Source: Anaerolineaceae bacterium (GTDB lineage Bacteria; Chloroflexota; Anaerolineae; Anaerolineales; Anaerolineaceae). Taken from it: 5,663 bases of DNA. The stretch is from the NCBI GenBank assembly GCA_021107195.1, contig JAIOTF010000399.1, forward strand, positions 1-5,663, read 5' to 3'. The notes beneath the pieces are model-generated. The model saw nothing but the letters and a program-made list of their open reading frames with translations, did not search any database and was not told where the DNA came from. Of this stretch, positions 1 to 5,307 are shown one piece after another (within the stretch, counting starts at the first letter, position 1; every line of letters starts with the position of its first letter). The translations under genes and the position numbers were made by a program.

Positions 1-17
1 ACCCGGCTTTTTGATCA

Positions 18-47
18 TGGAAAATCAGAAACCCGACATGTTATAAT
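18..47 (+). promoter_or_regulatory. Putative extended -10 promoter of the cobQ-cbiB-cobD operon
   Basis: TATAAT at 42-47 matches the sigma-70 -10 consensus exactly and is preceded by TG at 39-40 with one base between, giving an extended -10 box. A weak -35 candidate, TGGAAA at 18-23, matches TTGACA at 4 of 6 positions with an 18-nt spacer. Transcription would start near 54, leaving a leader of about 60 nt before the cobQ ATG. The motif match is read directly; its use as a promoter is inference. Confidence 0.6.
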
Positions 48-100
48 CTCGACGGAAATCATAACAACCAGCATTTTTTCTGATGCGCATTCCAATTTTC

Positions 101-111
101 AGGGATATCCC
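101..111 (+). promoter_or_regulatory. cobQ ribosome binding site inside a palindrome
   Basis: AGGGA at 101-105 is the only Shine-Dalgarno-like string before the cobQ ATG, with a 9-nt spacer. It overlaps the perfect 10-bp palindrome GGGATATCCC (102-111). A 3-bp stem would be weak as an RNA hairpin, so the palindrome may be a coincidence or a small protein-binding site. The third gene of the operon uses the same AGGGA core (2568-2572), which supports its role as a ribosome binding site. Confidence 0.5.
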
Positions 112-114
112 GAC

Positions 115-1626
115 ATGACAAAAGCTTGCATGATGCTTGGAACACATTCAGATGCGGGAAAGAGCCTTCTCGCTACTGCATTTTGCCGCATGCTGGCAAA
201 TGAAGGTTATCGAGTAGCGCCTTTCAAAGCCCAAAATATGAGCAATAATGCCGGGGTAACTTTGGAAGGGGGGGAGATGGGCCGGGCGCAGATCGTCCAG
301 GCTGAGGCTGCAAAGATCAGACCGCATACCGACATGAATCCAGTCTTGCTGAAACCGGAAGGGAACAGCCGCAGCCAGGTGGTATTAAATGGCAAGGTAA
401 TCGGGCACATTGAAGCCAGCAACTGGGATGCGATGAAGGATATGCTGTGGGAAGAAGCCAAAGCAGCTTATGATCGTTTGGCGTCTCGTTATGATGTGAT
501 CGTCATGGAGGGGGCAGGAAGCCCGGCTGAGATCAACCTTAAAGCGGGGGATATTACAAATTTACGTATGGCGGCGCATGCTGGAGCGCCCTGTTTCCTG
601 ATTGGTGATATTGACCGGGGCGGCGTGTTCGCTGCCCTTGCAGGGACGATGCTTTTGCTGGAACCAGAGGAACGAGAGCAAATCAAAGGATTTTTGATCA
701 ACCGTTTTCGAGGTGATCCTGCGCTGCTCGGAGATGGGTTGAAGATGCTGCAAGAGCGGGCATATGGCGTTCCAACATTAGGTGTGATTCCTTACATCTC
801 TGAATTGCGCATAGCCAGTGAGGATGCGGTGGTTTTGGAACGAGGACAGGTTTCAGCGCCGTCAGGATGGGATATTGTGGTGATTCATTTTCCCCGCATT
901 TCAAACTTCGATGAATTTGACCTGTTGGCCGCTGAAGACGGCGTACAGGTGCGTTTTGTCAGCCGGTTGGAAGACTTTGGCGACCCTGATGTGGTGATCC
1001 TGCCCGGCACAAAAGCCACCTTATCCGACCTGGATTGGCTGCGGCATAAAGGGCTGGCAGAGACGGTCCGCAATGCGGCGAAACAAGGCACCAGGGTTAT
1101 TGGAATTTGCGGCGGATATCAGATGCTGGGACAGCGGCTGGTGGATCCACATGGTGTTGAAGGACAGGCAGGTTTTGAAACGGCCGGCTTGGGACTGCTC
1201 GCGGCTGTAACAGTTTTTCAACAAGAGAAACATAAGTATCAGGCACGCCTGGTCTTGCCTGAGGGACTTACTTTGGATGGGTATGAGATTCACACAGGAG
1301 AGACTTCTTTGCAGGATGCTGCACATCCATTTGGAATGGTTGTGCAACGCGGGGAGCGGCAAGTGAACGTACAAGATGGCGCCAGGTCAGTTGACGGAAA
1401 TGTTTGGGGAACCTACCTGCATGATATTTTTGCTAATGACAATTTCAGACAACAATGGCTGCGAGGTCTTGGCTGGACGGGCGCGGTTTCTTCCGGAGAG
1501 GCAATTCGCGAGATGGAATATGAGCGGCTTGCGCAAATCGTGCAGGAGGCGGGGGATTGGCCTGAGATCAAGCACATCCTGTCTTTGGATTCTCCGTGCA
1601 ATGAGGTGAATTCTGGTGAAGGATGA
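115..1626 (+). CDS. cobQ: Cobyric acid synthase (glutamine-hydrolysing)
   Basis: Cytoplasmic enzyme of the B12 pathway (CobQ/CbiP family). It amidates four side-chain carboxylates of adenosylcobyrinic acid a,c-diamide, using ATP and glutamine, to give adenosylcobyric acid. The 503-aa length is normal for the family. The N-terminal synthetase domain (about 1-235) shows the P-loop-like GTHSDAGKS (9-17), the family signature PFKAQNMSNN (36-45), EGAGSPAEINL (132-142) and GDIDRGGVFA (164-173). The C-terminal class I glutamine amidotransferase domain (about 250-460) has PGTKAT (297-302), the nucleophile Cys332 in GICGGYQMLG, and His436 in WGTYLHD. All key residues look intact. The ATG at 115 is chosen because the P-loop begins at residue 9, as usual in the family, and AGGGA lies 9 nt upstream. 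It is the first gene of a three-gene cluster and its last 11 nt overlap cbiB. Confidence 0.96.
   Translation: MTKACMMLGTHSDAGKSLLATAFCRMLANEGYRVAPFKAQNMSNNAGVTLEGGEMGRAQIVQAEAAKIRPHTDMNPVLLKPEGNSRSQVVLNGKVIGHIEASNWDAMKDMLWEEAKAAYDRLASRYDVIVMEGAGSPAEINLKAGDITNLRMAAHAGAPCFLIGDIDRGGVFAALAGTMLLLEPEEREQIKGFLINRFRGDPALLGDGLKMLQERAYGVPTLGVIPYISELRIASEDAVVLERGQVSAPSGWDIVVIHFPRISNFDEFDLLAAEDGVQVRFVSRLEDFGDPDVVILPGTKATLSDLDWLRHKGLAETVRNAAKQGTRVIGICGGYQMLGQRLVDPHGVEGQAGFETAGLGLLAAVTVFQQEKHKYQARLVLPEGLTLDGYEIHTGETSLQDAAHPFGMVVQRGERQVNVQDGARSVDGNVWGTYLHDIFANDNFRQQWLRGLGWTGAVSSGEAIREMEYERLAQIVQEAGDWPEIKHILSLDSPCNEVNSGEG
1603..1608 (+). promoter_or_regulatory. Shine-Dalgarno that fixes the GTG start of cbiB
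   Basis: GAGGTG at 1603-1608 lies inside the 3' end of cobQ, 7 nt before the GTG at 1616. Its strength and spacing justify the non-ATG start. Because the site is translated as part of cobQ, translational coupling of the two genes is likely. Confidence 0.65.
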
Positions 1627-2578
1627 TCGCTGCCTGATCGCTGCTATTGCGCTGGGATTAGATGCGGGTTTGGGTGACCCGACGAACCGGTTTCATCCTG
1701 TGGCGTGGATGGGCAGTGCGATTGGGAAAATGAGATCATTCGCTCCGGAAGGAAATGCAGCAAAATTAGGTTTTGGCGCGGCGGTATCCCTGGGTGGAGC
1801 GGCTGTGTGCTATGGTATCGGGCGCGCGCTGGAGGGTACAGCGAACCTGTTTCCGCCTTCAATCGCAAGGGTTCTCCAGGCGTATTCCCTGAAGCTGGTA
1901 GTCTCTGCCCGCGGGCTAAGAATTGCAGCTTCTGAGATAGAGGACGCCCTGGTTTGTAGTGACCTGGAGGAAGCGAGGCGATTGCTGCACTGGCATCTGG
2001 TCAGTCGGGATACGAGAGCATTGTCTGAATCCGAGGTTTGCGCAGCGGTGATTGAATCAGTGGCAGAAAACACTTCGGATGGTGTGATTGCACCGATGTA
2101 CTATTATTTGACAGGGGGACTGGGTGCGGCGTGGGCTTATCGTTTTTCCAATACAGTTGACTCGATGTGGGGGTATCGGAATAAAGAATTTGAATGGCTG
2201 GGAAAGTTCCCTGCTCGATGGGATGATCTGCTGAATCTGATCCCGGCCCGGCTCACTGCATTGGGTCTCGGGATTGGAGGATATTTGACCGGCAAGAATG
2301 TGATGAAAGGGCTGCGGGTCTGGAAGCGGGACCATTGTCTCACTGCCAGCCCCAATGCAGGTCATCCGATGAGCATGATGGCTGGGCTGTTGGTGGTGGC
2401 ATTGGAGAAGAAGGGCCACTATCGCCTGGGTGCAGGGCTGAGACCTGCCGCGCCCAATGATATCAAAGATTCAGTGAAGATCATGTACCGTGCCGTGTGG
2501 GCTTTGTTGGGGTTGATGGGGGCGGCGACTGTGCTGGTTAAGGTACTAAGCGTGAAGAAACAAAAACAGGGAAATTGA
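1616..2578 (+). CDS. cbiB: Adenosylcobinamide-phosphate synthase (CbiB/CobD family)
   Basis: Integral membrane enzyme that attaches aminopropanol phosphate to the free carboxylate of adenosylcobyric acid, giving adenosylcobinamide phosphate. The 320-aa length is typical. Family motifs run in order: DPTNRFHPVAWMG (21-33), SRDT (130-133), ESVAENTSDGVIAP (147-160), TVDSMWGYRN (180-189), ARWDDLLNLIPARLTA (200-215) and SPNAGHPMSMMAGLL (245-259). Hydrophobic segments near 50-68, 158-175, 208-224 and 291-310 fit a multi-span inner-membrane protein. The GTG start gives the expected N-terminus and has a good Shine-Dalgarno site. The start overlaps cobQ by 11 nt and the stop is 1 nt from the next gene. 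The gene name is confusing: this enzyme is called cobD in the Pseudomonas nomenclature, while the Salmonella cobD is the neighbouring decarboxylase. Confidence 0.94.
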   Translation: MKDDRCLIAAIALGLDAGLGDPTNRFHPVAWMGSAIGKMRSFAPEGNAAKLGFGAAVSLGGAAVCYGIGRALEGTANLFPPSIARVLQAYSLKLVVSARGLRIAASEIEDALVCSDLEEARRLLHWHLVSRDTRALSESEVCAAVIESVAENTSDGVIAPMYYYLTGGLGAAWAYRFSNTVDSMWGYRNKEFEWLGKFPARWDDLLNLIPARLTALGLGIGGYLTGKNVMKGLRVWKRDHCLTASPNAGHPMSMMAGLLVVALEKKGHYRLGAGLRPAAPNDIKDSVKIMYRAVWALLGLMGAATVLVKVLSVKKQKQGN

Positions 2579-2579
2579 G

Positions 2580-3692
2580 ATGAGTGCACAAATTATCCGA
2601 CCGCGAGCAGAGGTTCTGGCCTCGTCTGCGGCACATCACGGAGCGTTGGATTATACAGAACTGGAAATCCTGGGAATTTCTCCAGAGGAATTGTTGGACT
2701 TCAGCGTAAACAGTAATCCATACGGGCCATCTCCAGTGGTCAGGGAGGCAATCAATGGTGTGCCATTAGATCGTTACCCTGATCGGGATTCCGTGGTACT
2801 GTGTCGTATGTTATCCCGCCGTTTCAACATAGACCCAAACCGTATTCTGGTGGGCAATGGCACATCCGAGTTGATCCAGCTTGTTTCCTTTGCTTATCTT
2901 GGCAAGGGGGACAAGGTGTTGGTGCTTGCACATACTTTTGGAGAGTACCAACGTTCGGCGGTTTTAATGGGCGCCCGGATTCGGGAATTTTGCACAAGGG
3001 CTGGTGATGGATTTCAAGTAGATGTCTCTGCGCTTCGCGAAGAATTGGAAGAACAACTTCCAAAGATTTTCTTCCTGTGCAATCCGAACAATCCAACAGG
3101 CGCGCTGCTGCCAGCAACGATGATCGTTGATTTGGCGAGAGATTTCCCTTCTACATTGTTTGTGGTGGATGAGGCGTATATGGCTTTCGCTGCCACGGAC
3201 GAGTCTGTGGTTTCCGGAGGGGCAGAAAACCTGCTGGTGCTGCGATCGGTGACAAAAGACTATGCCCTGGCAGGACTGCGTCTTGGGTATGCCGTTGGCA
3301 GCACGGCTGTCATTGAAGCAGTGCGCCGGGTGCGTCCGGCATGGAATGTGAATGCATTAGCCCAGGCAGCAGGTCTGGCAGCGATTCAGGATGAAGCATA
3401 TTTACAACATTCGATGAAGAAACTGGATGCGGTGAAAAAGGAATTTTGGCAGCAACTCGTGGAATTGGACGCAGATTTGGTGCCTTCTTCAGTGCATTAT
3501 TTCCTGATGAAAGTTGGGAATGGTGCAGCCTGCCGCAGTGAATTGCTTAAAGCACGTATTCAGGTGCGTGATTGTTTTTCTTTTGATCTGCCTGCTTACA
3601 TACGAATAGCAACCAAACGACCAGAAGAGAACATCCGCTTGGTTGCTGCGTTACGGGCGATCCGGGAGAAACAAGGCGATCTGATTTTTTAG
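2580..3692 (+). CDS. cobD: PLP-dependent threonine-phosphate decarboxylase (CobD-like, HisC-related)
   Basis: Fold-type I PLP enzyme of 370 aa. In the B12 pathway CobD decarboxylates L-threonine O-3-phosphate to (R)-1-amino-2-propanol phosphate, the substrate CbiB attaches to cobyric acid. Visible landmarks: an N-terminal HHG (19-21) and DFSVNSNPYGPS (about 41-52), both close to the CobD pattern; NPNNPTG (168-174), whose Asn171 should contact PLP; Asp197 in VVDEAY, for the pyridine nitrogen; the Schiff-base lysine Lys226 in SVTKDYALAGLRLGY; and Arg342 in RIATKRPEEN, for substrate carboxylate or phosphate. AGGGA at 2568-2572 sits 7 nt before the ATG, and the gap to cbiB is 1 nt. Motifs alone cannot fully exclude histidinol-phosphate aminotransferase, a close relative. 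The placement directly after cobQ and cbiB, with no his genes nearby, favours the B12 role. Confidence 0.83.
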   Translation: MSAQIIRPRAEVLASSAAHHGALDYTELEILGISPEELLDFSVNSNPYGPSPVVREAINGVPLDRYPDRDSVVLCRMLSRRFNIDPNRILVGNGTSELIQLVSFAYLGKGDKVLVLAHTFGEYQRSAVLMGARIREFCTRAGDGFQVDVSALREELEEQLPKIFFLCNPNNPTGALLPATMIVDLARDFPSTLFVVDEAYMAFAATDESVVSGGAENLLVLRSVTKDYALAGLRLGYAVGSTAVIEAVRRVRPAWNVNALAQAAGLAAIQDEAYLQHSMKKLDAVKKEFWQQLVELDADLVPSSVHYFLMKVGNGAACRSELLKARIQVRDCFSFDLPAYIRIATKRPEENIRLVAALRAIREKQGDLIF

Positions 3693-3699
3693 TGTGGAA

Positions 3700-4200
3700 T
3701 TATCCATTGTGTTCTGCATGATGATGAACGTGACCGTGATCCAGTTCCTCGGGCGAGGCTGCCTGCAAGTCCAGGATGGTCACTTCGAAATGCAGTTCCT
3801 TGCCGGCCAAAGGGTGGTTAAAATCAAGTTTTACCATTGTTTTTGTAGTGGAAACGATGGTAGCGTATATGATTTCATGATCTTCGTCACGCATTTCCAG
3901 TTCGAGACCAGGTTCCAGGGGGATGTCATCGGGAAATTCTGTGCGCGAAAGATGCAGGATGCTATCCGGATCAACTTCTCCGTATCCGTCTTCTGGCTGG
4001 ACAACGAAAGATTTGCTCTCGTTGGGTTTCATTCCCGCCAATTCCTTTTCAAGCCCGGGAATGACGTTGCTATGTCCATGCAAGTAGAGAAATGGTTCGC
4101 TGCTTTCGGCCTGATCGATGATCTCTCCATCAACTGTCAGGGTGAAAGCAAAACCGACAACAACACCAGCTTCAATCCGGGTTGGTATTTGACTTGACAT
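3700..4200 (-). CDS. slyD: FKBP-type peptidyl-prolyl isomerase, SlyD-like, with His-rich tail
   Basis: Predicted cytoplasmic prolyl isomerase and folding chaperone of 166 aa. It has a split FKBP domain with YLHGHSNVIPGLEKELAGM (39-57), DGYGE (71-75) and NHPLAGKELHFEV (128-140), and between the two halves an insert region (about 76-126) like the SlyD chaperone flap. The C-terminus EELDHGHVHHHAEH (151-164) carries six histidines, like the metal-binding tail of E. coli SlyD but shorter and without cysteines. E. coli SlyD binds Ni and other divalent metals; metal binding here is inference. I start it at the ATG (4200-4198), because GGGAG lies 6 nt upstream and the family N-terminus begins there. 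A TTG 14 codons further up (4242) falls at the predicted transcription start. It is convergent with the cob operon, 7 nt apart, and divergent from the phosphatase gene. Confidence 0.93.
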   Translation of the reverse strand: MSSQIPTRIEAGVVVGFAFTLTVDGEIIDQAESSEPFLYLHGHSNVIPGLEKELAGMKPNESKSFVVQPEDGYGEVDPDSILHLSRTEFPDDIPLEPGLELEMRDEDHEIIYATIVSTTKTMVKLDFNHPLAGKELHFEVTILDLQAASPEELDHGHVHHHAEHNG

Positions 4201-4206
4201 GTTTAT

Positions 4207-4211
4207 CTCCC
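4207..4211 (-). promoter_or_regulatory. slyD ribosome binding site, decides start at 4200
   Basis: On the minus strand GGGAG (4211 down to 4207) precedes ATG at 4200 with a 6-nt spacer. The alternative upstream TTG at 4242 would need a leader that the predicted promoter does not provide. Confidence 0.7.
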
Positions 4212-4218
4212 GTTTTGG

Positions 4219-4239
4219 GGATTTGATGCGTGGATTTGA
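4219..4239 (-). repeat. Tandem 8-bp direct repeat in the slyD leader
   Basis: Minus-strand TCAAATCC occurs twice (plus-strand GGATTTGA at 4219-4226 and 4232-4239), with a 13-bp period and a 5-nt spacer. It lies between the predicted slyD transcription start (near 4242) and its Shine-Dalgarno site. The repeat is exact. A regulatory role, such as a tandem operator half-site, is speculation. Confidence 0.5.
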
Positions 4240-4248
4240 CAAGAAGTA

Positions 4249-4257
4249 ATTATAGCA
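4249..4257 (-). promoter_or_regulatory. Extended -10 promoter of slyD
   Basis: On the minus strand the sequence reads TGCTATAAT (4257 down to 4249): a perfect TATAAT with the TG extension. No good -35 is present at 16-18 nt upstream (AATTTT at best), as is common for extended -10 promoters. The predicted start is near 4242, giving a leader of about 42 nt before the ATG at 4200. Confidence 0.65.
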
Positions 4258-4290
4258 TTAGTGTGAACCGGAAAATTATTTATGAGAAGA

Positions 4291-4319
4291 TTGCTTTACA
4301 GGTTTGCTGCTTTTACGAT
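4291..4319 (+). promoter_or_regulatory. Weak candidate promoter for the histidine phosphatase gene
   Basis: TTGCTT (4291-4296), a 17-nt spacer and TACGAT (4314-4319) form the best-spaced pair upstream of 4403, but both hexamers are imperfect (3 of 6 and 4 of 6). TAAAAT at 4330-4335 and TATATT at 4353-4358 are alternative -10 boxes without a good -35. Some promoter must lie in this divergent region, because the only upstream gene points the other way. Which box is used cannot be settled by reading. Confidence 0.25.
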
Positions 4320-4342
4320 AAACCTGATGTAAAATTAGGCAT

Positions 4343-4370
4343 CCTGGCGGACTATATTCTTGACGCCGGG
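4343..4370 (+). other. Inverted repeat, possible leader hairpin of the phosphatase gene
   Basis: CCTGGCG (4343-4349) pairs with CGCCGGG (4364-4370) over 7 bp, including one G-U pair, with a 14-nt loop. It ends about 20 nt before the Shine-Dalgarno site AAGGAG (4390-4395). No U-run follows, so it is not an intrinsic terminator. It could be a 5' UTR hairpin or a protein site between the divergent genes. Confidence 0.4.
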
Positions 4371-4402
4371 AAAACTACGACGATCAATTAAGGAGTGAGA
4401 AG

Positions 4403-5122
4403 ATGCGGTTGTACTTCATCCGACACGCCCAATCTGAAAACAATTTATTGTGGGATACGAACCGTTCGAGCCAAGGGAGAAATGCAGACCCGCCCCTGAC
4501 GCCTTTGGGAATAGAACAAGCGGATCGATTGGCAAAATATTTACGCGAATCGCGTAAGGAATTCCCGAAAGATTGGCAGGATCGTTCAAAAACCGGTTAC
4601 GGCATCACCCATATTTATACGAGTTTGATGAGGCGGGCATTGCAAACGGCTTCTGCTATTTCACGGGAGTTGGATTTAGCGATGAATGGCAGGGAGGACT
4701 TGCATGAATGTGGTGGAATTTACCTGGATGATGGTGAAACTGGTGAACGGATTGGGCTTCCAGGACCGACCTTTCGAGAGCTGAACAATCAGTTTCCTGA
4801 TTTGATATTGCCAGAGAAAGGTGCAGATGAGGGGTGGTGGAACCGGCCTTATGAAATTCGGGAGGAAAGATTTCCCCGTGCGAGAAGCATGATCCAATCG
4901 ATGATTGATACACATGGCGCTACGGATGATAATGTGGCGATTGTTACCCATGGTGCATTTCATAATGCACTGCTCACGGTGCTTTTGAAGCTGCCTGAGG
5001 ATCATAATAATTGGATCAATATGAATAATGCGGCCATTACCAGTGTTGATATTTGGGAAGATGGTGTTGGGATCAATTATGTGAATCGGACCGAATTCCT
5101 GCCTTCCGAGATGATCAGTTAA
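4403..5122 (+). CDS. Histidine phosphatase superfamily protein (phosphoglycerate-mutase-like)
   Basis: Predicted cytoplasmic phosphatase or mutase of 239 aa; the substrate is unknown. The catalytic set is complete: Arg7-His8 in FIRHAQSENN (5-14), where His8 would be the phosphorylated residue; Arg78 in TSLMRRALQTA (73-83); Glu102 in LHECGG (100-105), the likely general acid; and His183 in VTHGAFHN (181-188). The motif is RHA rather than the common RHG. Compared with small family members of about 200 aa, it has extra sequence around 49-68 and 106-160, the latter including ETGERIGLPG and GWWNRP. The start has an excellent Shine-Dalgarno site, AAGGAG at 4390-4395, 7 nt upstream. It is not in the cob operon: slyD, pointing the other way, lies between. 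Alpha-ribazole phosphatase (CobC) belongs to this superfamily, but nothing beyond proximity supports that role here. It looks complete, with no signal peptide or membrane segment. Confidence 0.88.
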   Translation: MRLYFIRHAQSENNLLWDTNRSSQGRNADPPLTPLGIEQADRLAKYLRESRKEFPKDWQDRSKTGYGITHIYTSLMRRALQTASAISRELDLAMNGREDLHECGGIYLDDGETGERIGLPGPTFRELNNQFPDLILPEKGADEGWWNRPYEIREERFPRARSMIQSMIDTHGATDDNVAIVTHGAFHNALLTVLLKLPEDHNNWINMNNAAITSVDIWEDGVGINYVNRTEFLPSEMIS

Positions 5123-5182
5123 ATTGATGTGGGACATGATGAAGATACTGAACAGTTGACTGTCGAAAACCTGACGTGGTCC

Positions 5183-5212
5183 TTGGGAAAGCCTGGCAAA
5201 TATTAATATAAT
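5183..5212 (+). promoter_or_regulatory. Candidate upstream promoter for the thioredoxin-reductase-like gene
   Basis: TTGGGA (5183-5188; 4 of 6 to TTGACA), an 18-nt spacer and a perfect TATAAT (5207-5212). The -10 lies inside an AT-only palindrome (5198-5216), so a protein bound there would block it. AT-rich sequence makes chance TATAAT hits more likely, hence moderate confidence. Confidence 0.45.
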
Positions 5213-5226
5213 ATTTAGATAAATAT
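5198..5226. repeat. Two overlapping AT-rich palindromes
   Basis: AAATATTA (5198-5205) and TAATATTT (5209-5216) form a perfect 8-bp inverted repeat around ATA. Overlapping it, ATATTTA (5211-5217) and TAAATAT (5220-5226) form a perfect 7-bp inverted repeat around GA. They lie in a block of nearly pure A and T (5198-5236) and cover a candidate -10 box. This looks like an operator, but low-complexity AT sequence makes such symmetry easier to reach by chance. Confidence 0.5.
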
Positions 5227-5239
5227 AAATAATTAACGT

Positions 5240-5245
5240 TATAAT
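5240..5245 (+). promoter_or_regulatory. Second candidate -10 box before the thioredoxin-reductase-like gene
   Basis: A perfect TATAAT at 5240-5245 at the edge of the AT-rich block, predicting a start near 5252 and a leader of about 55 nt. There is no convincing -35 at 16-18 nt and no TG extension. The AT tract just upstream could act as an UP-like element. It may be used instead of, or together with, the box at 5207. Confidence 0.45.
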
Positions 5246-5271
5246 GGCAAGAGGATTGCAGAAAATCAACA

Positions 5272-5291
5272 GGGGAAGATTCCCCGGTTTT
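5272..5291 (+). other. GC-rich leader hairpin before the thioredoxin-reductase-like gene
   Basis: GGGGA (5272-5276) pairs with TCCCC (5281-5285) around the tetraloop AGAT; as DNA, GGGGAAGATTCCCC is a perfect inverted repeat with a 2-nt centre. GG and TTTT (5288-5291) follow. The U-run is short and offset, so this is at most a weak terminator. It sits 9 nt before the Shine-Dalgarno AGGAG (5295-5299) and could act as an attenuator or a stabilising 5' hairpin. Confidence 0.4.
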
Positions 5292-5307
5292 ATCAGGAGA
5301 AGTAGTG

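Noticed and set aside
24..84. ATCAGAAA (24-31) and TTTCTGAT (77-84) inverted repeat around the cobQ promoter
   Set aside because: An 8-bp AT-rich match in a 114-nt leader is not very unlikely by chance. The left arm lies upstream of the predicted transcription start, so no RNA hairpin would form.
1021..1374. Minus-strand frame of 117 codons within cobQ
   Set aside because: It overlaps the conserved glutamine amidotransferase domain of cobQ and has no motif or initiation signal of its own.
2057..2419. Minus-strand frame of 120 codons within cbiB
   Set aside because: It lies opposite the most conserved motifs of CbiB; the product is rich in Pro, His and Ser, as expected of antisense translation.
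3656..3690. Repeated GGCGATC followed by a T6 run as an intrinsic terminator of the cob operon
   Set aside because: The two copies are direct, not inverted, repeats. Only the GATC parts can pair (4 bp), and the sequence is coding for the CobD C-terminus.
3747..3758. CCTCGGGCGAGG palindrome near the 3' end of slyD as a terminator for the cob operon
   Set aside because: The stem is only 4-5 bp with almost no loop, no T-run follows on the plus strand, and it lies inside the slyD coding sequence.
3694..4197. Long plus-strand reading frame (167 codons, GTG start) directly after cobD and opposite slyD
   Set aside because: It is the mirror of slyD, whose minus-strand product has clear FKBP/SlyD motifs, a Shine-Dalgarno site and a promoter. 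The plus-strand translation shows no recognisable domain and there is no ribosome binding site before its GTG.
4403..5122. Assignment of the histidine phosphatase as alpha-ribazole phosphatase (cobC)
   Set aside because: Superfamily membership and distance to the cob operon are not enough. The gene is divergent from and separated by slyD, is longer than typical CobC, and carries distinct insert sequence.
5152..5163. ACAGTTGACTGT palindrome after the phosphatase gene as a terminator
   Set aside because: The loop is too small for more than about 4 pairs and no T-run follows. I see no convincing terminator in 5123-5180.
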